Shown here piece by piece: positions 62,235 to 64,000 of a DNA stretch of 64,000 bases; position 1 is the first letter of the stretch, and every line of letters starts with the position of its first letter. The notes beneath the pieces were generated by a model, which made no database searches, had not been told where the DNA came from, and saw nothing but the letters and a program-made list of their open reading frames with translations. Source of the DNA: Bacteroidia bacterium. Its GTDB lineage: Bacteria > Bacteroidota > Bacteroidia > Bacteroidales > Azobacteroidaceae. Made by a program: the position numbers and the translations under genes. The stretch is from contig BNXY01000004.1 in the NCBI GenBank assembly GCA_025999935.1, positions 21,161-85,160 on the forward strand, read 5' to 3'.

Positions 62235-63791
62235 TCAAGCGTTTGCCAATTCTTTTTTCAGAAATTGCGCAGTATATCCTTTCTTCGATTTTGCCAACTG
62301 TTCAGGCGTTCCGGCGAACAGGATTTCTCCGCCGCCTTTACCGCCTTCAGGCCCCATGTCGATAATGTAGTCGGCGCATTTGATAACGTCTAAGTTGTGT
62401 TCGATGATAATCATGGTATTACCCTTATCTACCAAACGGTTGATGACGTCGAGCAGGATTTTGATGTCATCGAAATGCAGTCCGGTAGTAGGTTCGTCGA
62501 GGATATAGAGGGTTTTTCCGGTATCGCGTTTGGCCAATTCTGCGGCCAATTTCACCCGTTGGCTTTCCCCGCCGGAGAGCGTGGTGGAGGATTGTCCCAA
62601 TTTGATGTAGCCCAGACCGACATCCTGCAACACTTTAATTTTATTGTAAATATTCGACACATTCTCAAAAAATTCGACAGCCATGTTGATGGTCATATCC
62701 AATACGTCGGCGATGGATTTGCCTTTGTAGCGAACTTCCAGCGTTTCGCGGTTGTAACGTTTGCCGCGGCAATCTTCGCAGGGCGCCGTCACATCGGGCA
62801 GGAAATTCATTTCGATGGATTTGTAGCCGTTTCCGCCGCAGGTTTCGCAGCGTCCGCCGGCCACATTGAAGGAAAACCGGCCGGGTTTATATCCCCTGAT
62901 TTTGGATTCGGGCATTTCCACAAACAAATTCCGGATATCGGAAAAAATACCGGTGTAAGTGGCCGGATTGGAGCGGGGCGTCCGTCCGATGGGCGATTGG
63001 TCAACATTGACTACTTTGTCGATAAATTCCAATCCTTCAATGGATTTGTAAGGTAAGGGGTCTTGAATGGAACGATACAATTGTTGGCTGATTAAAGGTT
63101 GCAGCGTATCGTTGATTAAGGACGATTTGCCGCTTCCCGAAACACCGGTGATGCAGATAAATTTCCCTAAGGGCAATTTGACGTTCACGCTTTTCAAGTT
63201 GTTTCCCACGGCGCCTTTCAGCACAATTTCACGACCGTTTCCTTCCCTGCGTTTTTGAGGTACGGGAATAGATGCTTTTCCGTTGATATAGGAAGAAGTC
63301 AAGGTGTCGGCCTTCCGCATTTCTTCCGGCGTTCCGGAAAAGACGATTTCCCCGCCTTTTCGTCCGGCGCGGGGGCCTAAATCCACCACATAGTCGGCGT
63401 TCAGCATCATGTCTTTGTCGTGTTCCACTACGATGACCGAATTGCCGGTGTCGCGCAGTTGTTTCAGAGAATCAATCAGGCGGAAATTATCGCGTTGGTG
63501 CAAACCGATGCTCGGTTCGTCCAAGATATAGAGGACGTTTACCAATTGCGAACCGATTTGCGTAGCCAGCCGGATGCGTTGACTTTCCCCGCCGGAAAGG
63601 CTTACCGACGAGCGTCCCAGCGAAAGGTATTCCAAGCCGACATCCAACAGAAATTGAATCCTTGAGCGGATTTCTTTCAGTATTTCTACGGCAATCAACT
63701 TTTGTTTTTCCAATAAATTACTTTGCTTTGTTTTGCCGCATGATAAAAGCAGGAAAGCAATGACGGTTATACATAAAAAATGTGTTTTCAT
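62235..63791 (-). pseudogene. uvrA: UvrA C-terminal half fused to a lipoprotein signal peptide
   Basis: 518 codons in one frame. Residues 1-25 ([25 protein letters not shown]) are a lipoprotein signal with Cys18, like those of the propeller lipoproteins in this window. From about residue 26 ([19 protein letters not shown]) it is UvrA: signature I LSGGESQ (65-71), Walker [13 protein letters not shown], then the whole second half with Walker [10 protein letters not shown] (217-225), zinc site C315, C318, C338, C341, [19 protein letters not shown] and [12 protein letters not shown]. The first ~430 residues of UvrA (Walker A I, UvrB-binding domain, first zinc module) are missing. It cannot be a working nucleotide-excision-repair protein, and a signal peptide would send it to the envelope. 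Recombination or a misassembly joined two genes here. Confidence 0.85.
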
Positions 63792-63805
63792 ACATGAATG
63801 TGTGT

Positions 63806-64000
63806 TTATGAATTTAAAATTATCCTCATGGTGTCTTCTCTTGATGAATAAAAGCTAAGAAAGTCTTTACCTTCGTTTTTACCCGGGGTAACATTTTCAT
63901 GATATAAAGCATACATATCTGTACTTAATGGAATTAATTGCCATGGAGATGTATAGATATGCATATTTGCCCTATTTTTATTTTTAATTCTAATAAAATT
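63806..64000 (-). CDS. 3' end of an unidentified gene, continues beyond window
   Basis: 64 codons are visible, ending at the TAA at 63806. They read [25 protein letters not shown] and [20 protein letters not shown]. No family recognised; a lipoprotein or propeller-type C-terminus is possible because the next gene, 14 nt downstream, began with a lipoprotein signal peptide and the two would have formed an operon before the uvrA fusion. Confidence 0.6.
   Translation of the reverse strand, partial: NFIRIKNKNRANMHIYTSPWQLIPLSTDMYALYHENVTPGKNEGKDFLSFYSSREDTMRIILNS

Overview
The window comes from a bacterium of the phylum Bacteroidota, most likely order Bacteroidales. This rests on three SusC/SusD-type outer-membrane uptake pairs, Bacteroidota-type promoters (TTTG about 20 nt upstream of TAnnTTTG) in front of many genes, a Bacteroides-type serine palmitoyltransferase, NVEALA and 6-bladed beta-propeller lipoproteins, and conserved Bacteroidales operon orders (rplM-rpsI-rpsB-tsf; guaB-PpiC-PpiC-surA-ostA-mutL; DUF3467-thrA-sigma54 regulator-lptE-TPR-secG). 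Genus cannot be fixed from the sequence. No tRNA, rRNA, CRISPR array or prophage was recognised.

Layout. 1-5.4 kb: the end of a DUF5106/TlpA-like thiol protein, an 820 bp decayed region, ridA followed by the stump of a D-threonine-aldolase-like gene, serC-pgk and a small secreted protein. 5.4-19 kb: a glycan utilisation locus with GH5 and GH27 enzymes, two consecutive SusC/SusD pairs and a TIG-domain surface glycan-binding lipoprotein; the enzymes suggest a galactose-decorated beta-glycan such as galactomannan (inference). 19-25.5 kb: ribosomal proteins and EF-Ts, a small acidic lipoprotein, serine palmitoyltransferase and dnaX. 25.5-32.6 kb: an accessory stretch with an Rpn-type nuclease carrying a tandem-repeat tail, a deleted IS3 transposase, and a cluster of three beta-propeller lipoproteins with CxxC partner proteins and a damaged NVEALA peptide gene; a copy of the ftsB promoter and 5' end has been inserted here. 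32.6-43.3 kb: ftsB, a SpoU methyltransferase, mutL and the periplasmic chaperone/LPS-transport operon led by guaB. 43.3-49.5 kb: a second, enzyme-free SusC/SusD_2/DUF1735 locus. 50-59 kb: VOC protein, AraC regulator, tex, and the secG-to-DUF3467 operon with thrA. 59-60.1 kb: a hairpin-type repeat element and a gene remnant. 60.1-64 kb: rplU-rpmA, serS, and the C-terminal half of UvrA fused in frame to a lipoprotein signal peptide.

The most interesting signals are: (1) an eight-residue reading frame ending Met-Cys-Cys-Cys-stop in the roughly 310-nt leader of the second SusC gene, preceded by a terminator-like hairpin, which looks like a cysteine-sensing leader peptide; (2) an A10 run in dnaX exactly after domain III, where slippage either way hits a stop within five codons, a layout that would produce a gamma-type subunit beside tau; (3) the UvrA/lipoprotein chimera; (4) a 478 bp element with perfect 55 bp terminal inverted repeats, related to two other intergenic repeats in the window; (5) the ftsB 5' duplication that truncates a thiol protein and beheads an NVEALA gene. 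All are read from the sequence alone; no searches or folding calculations were run.
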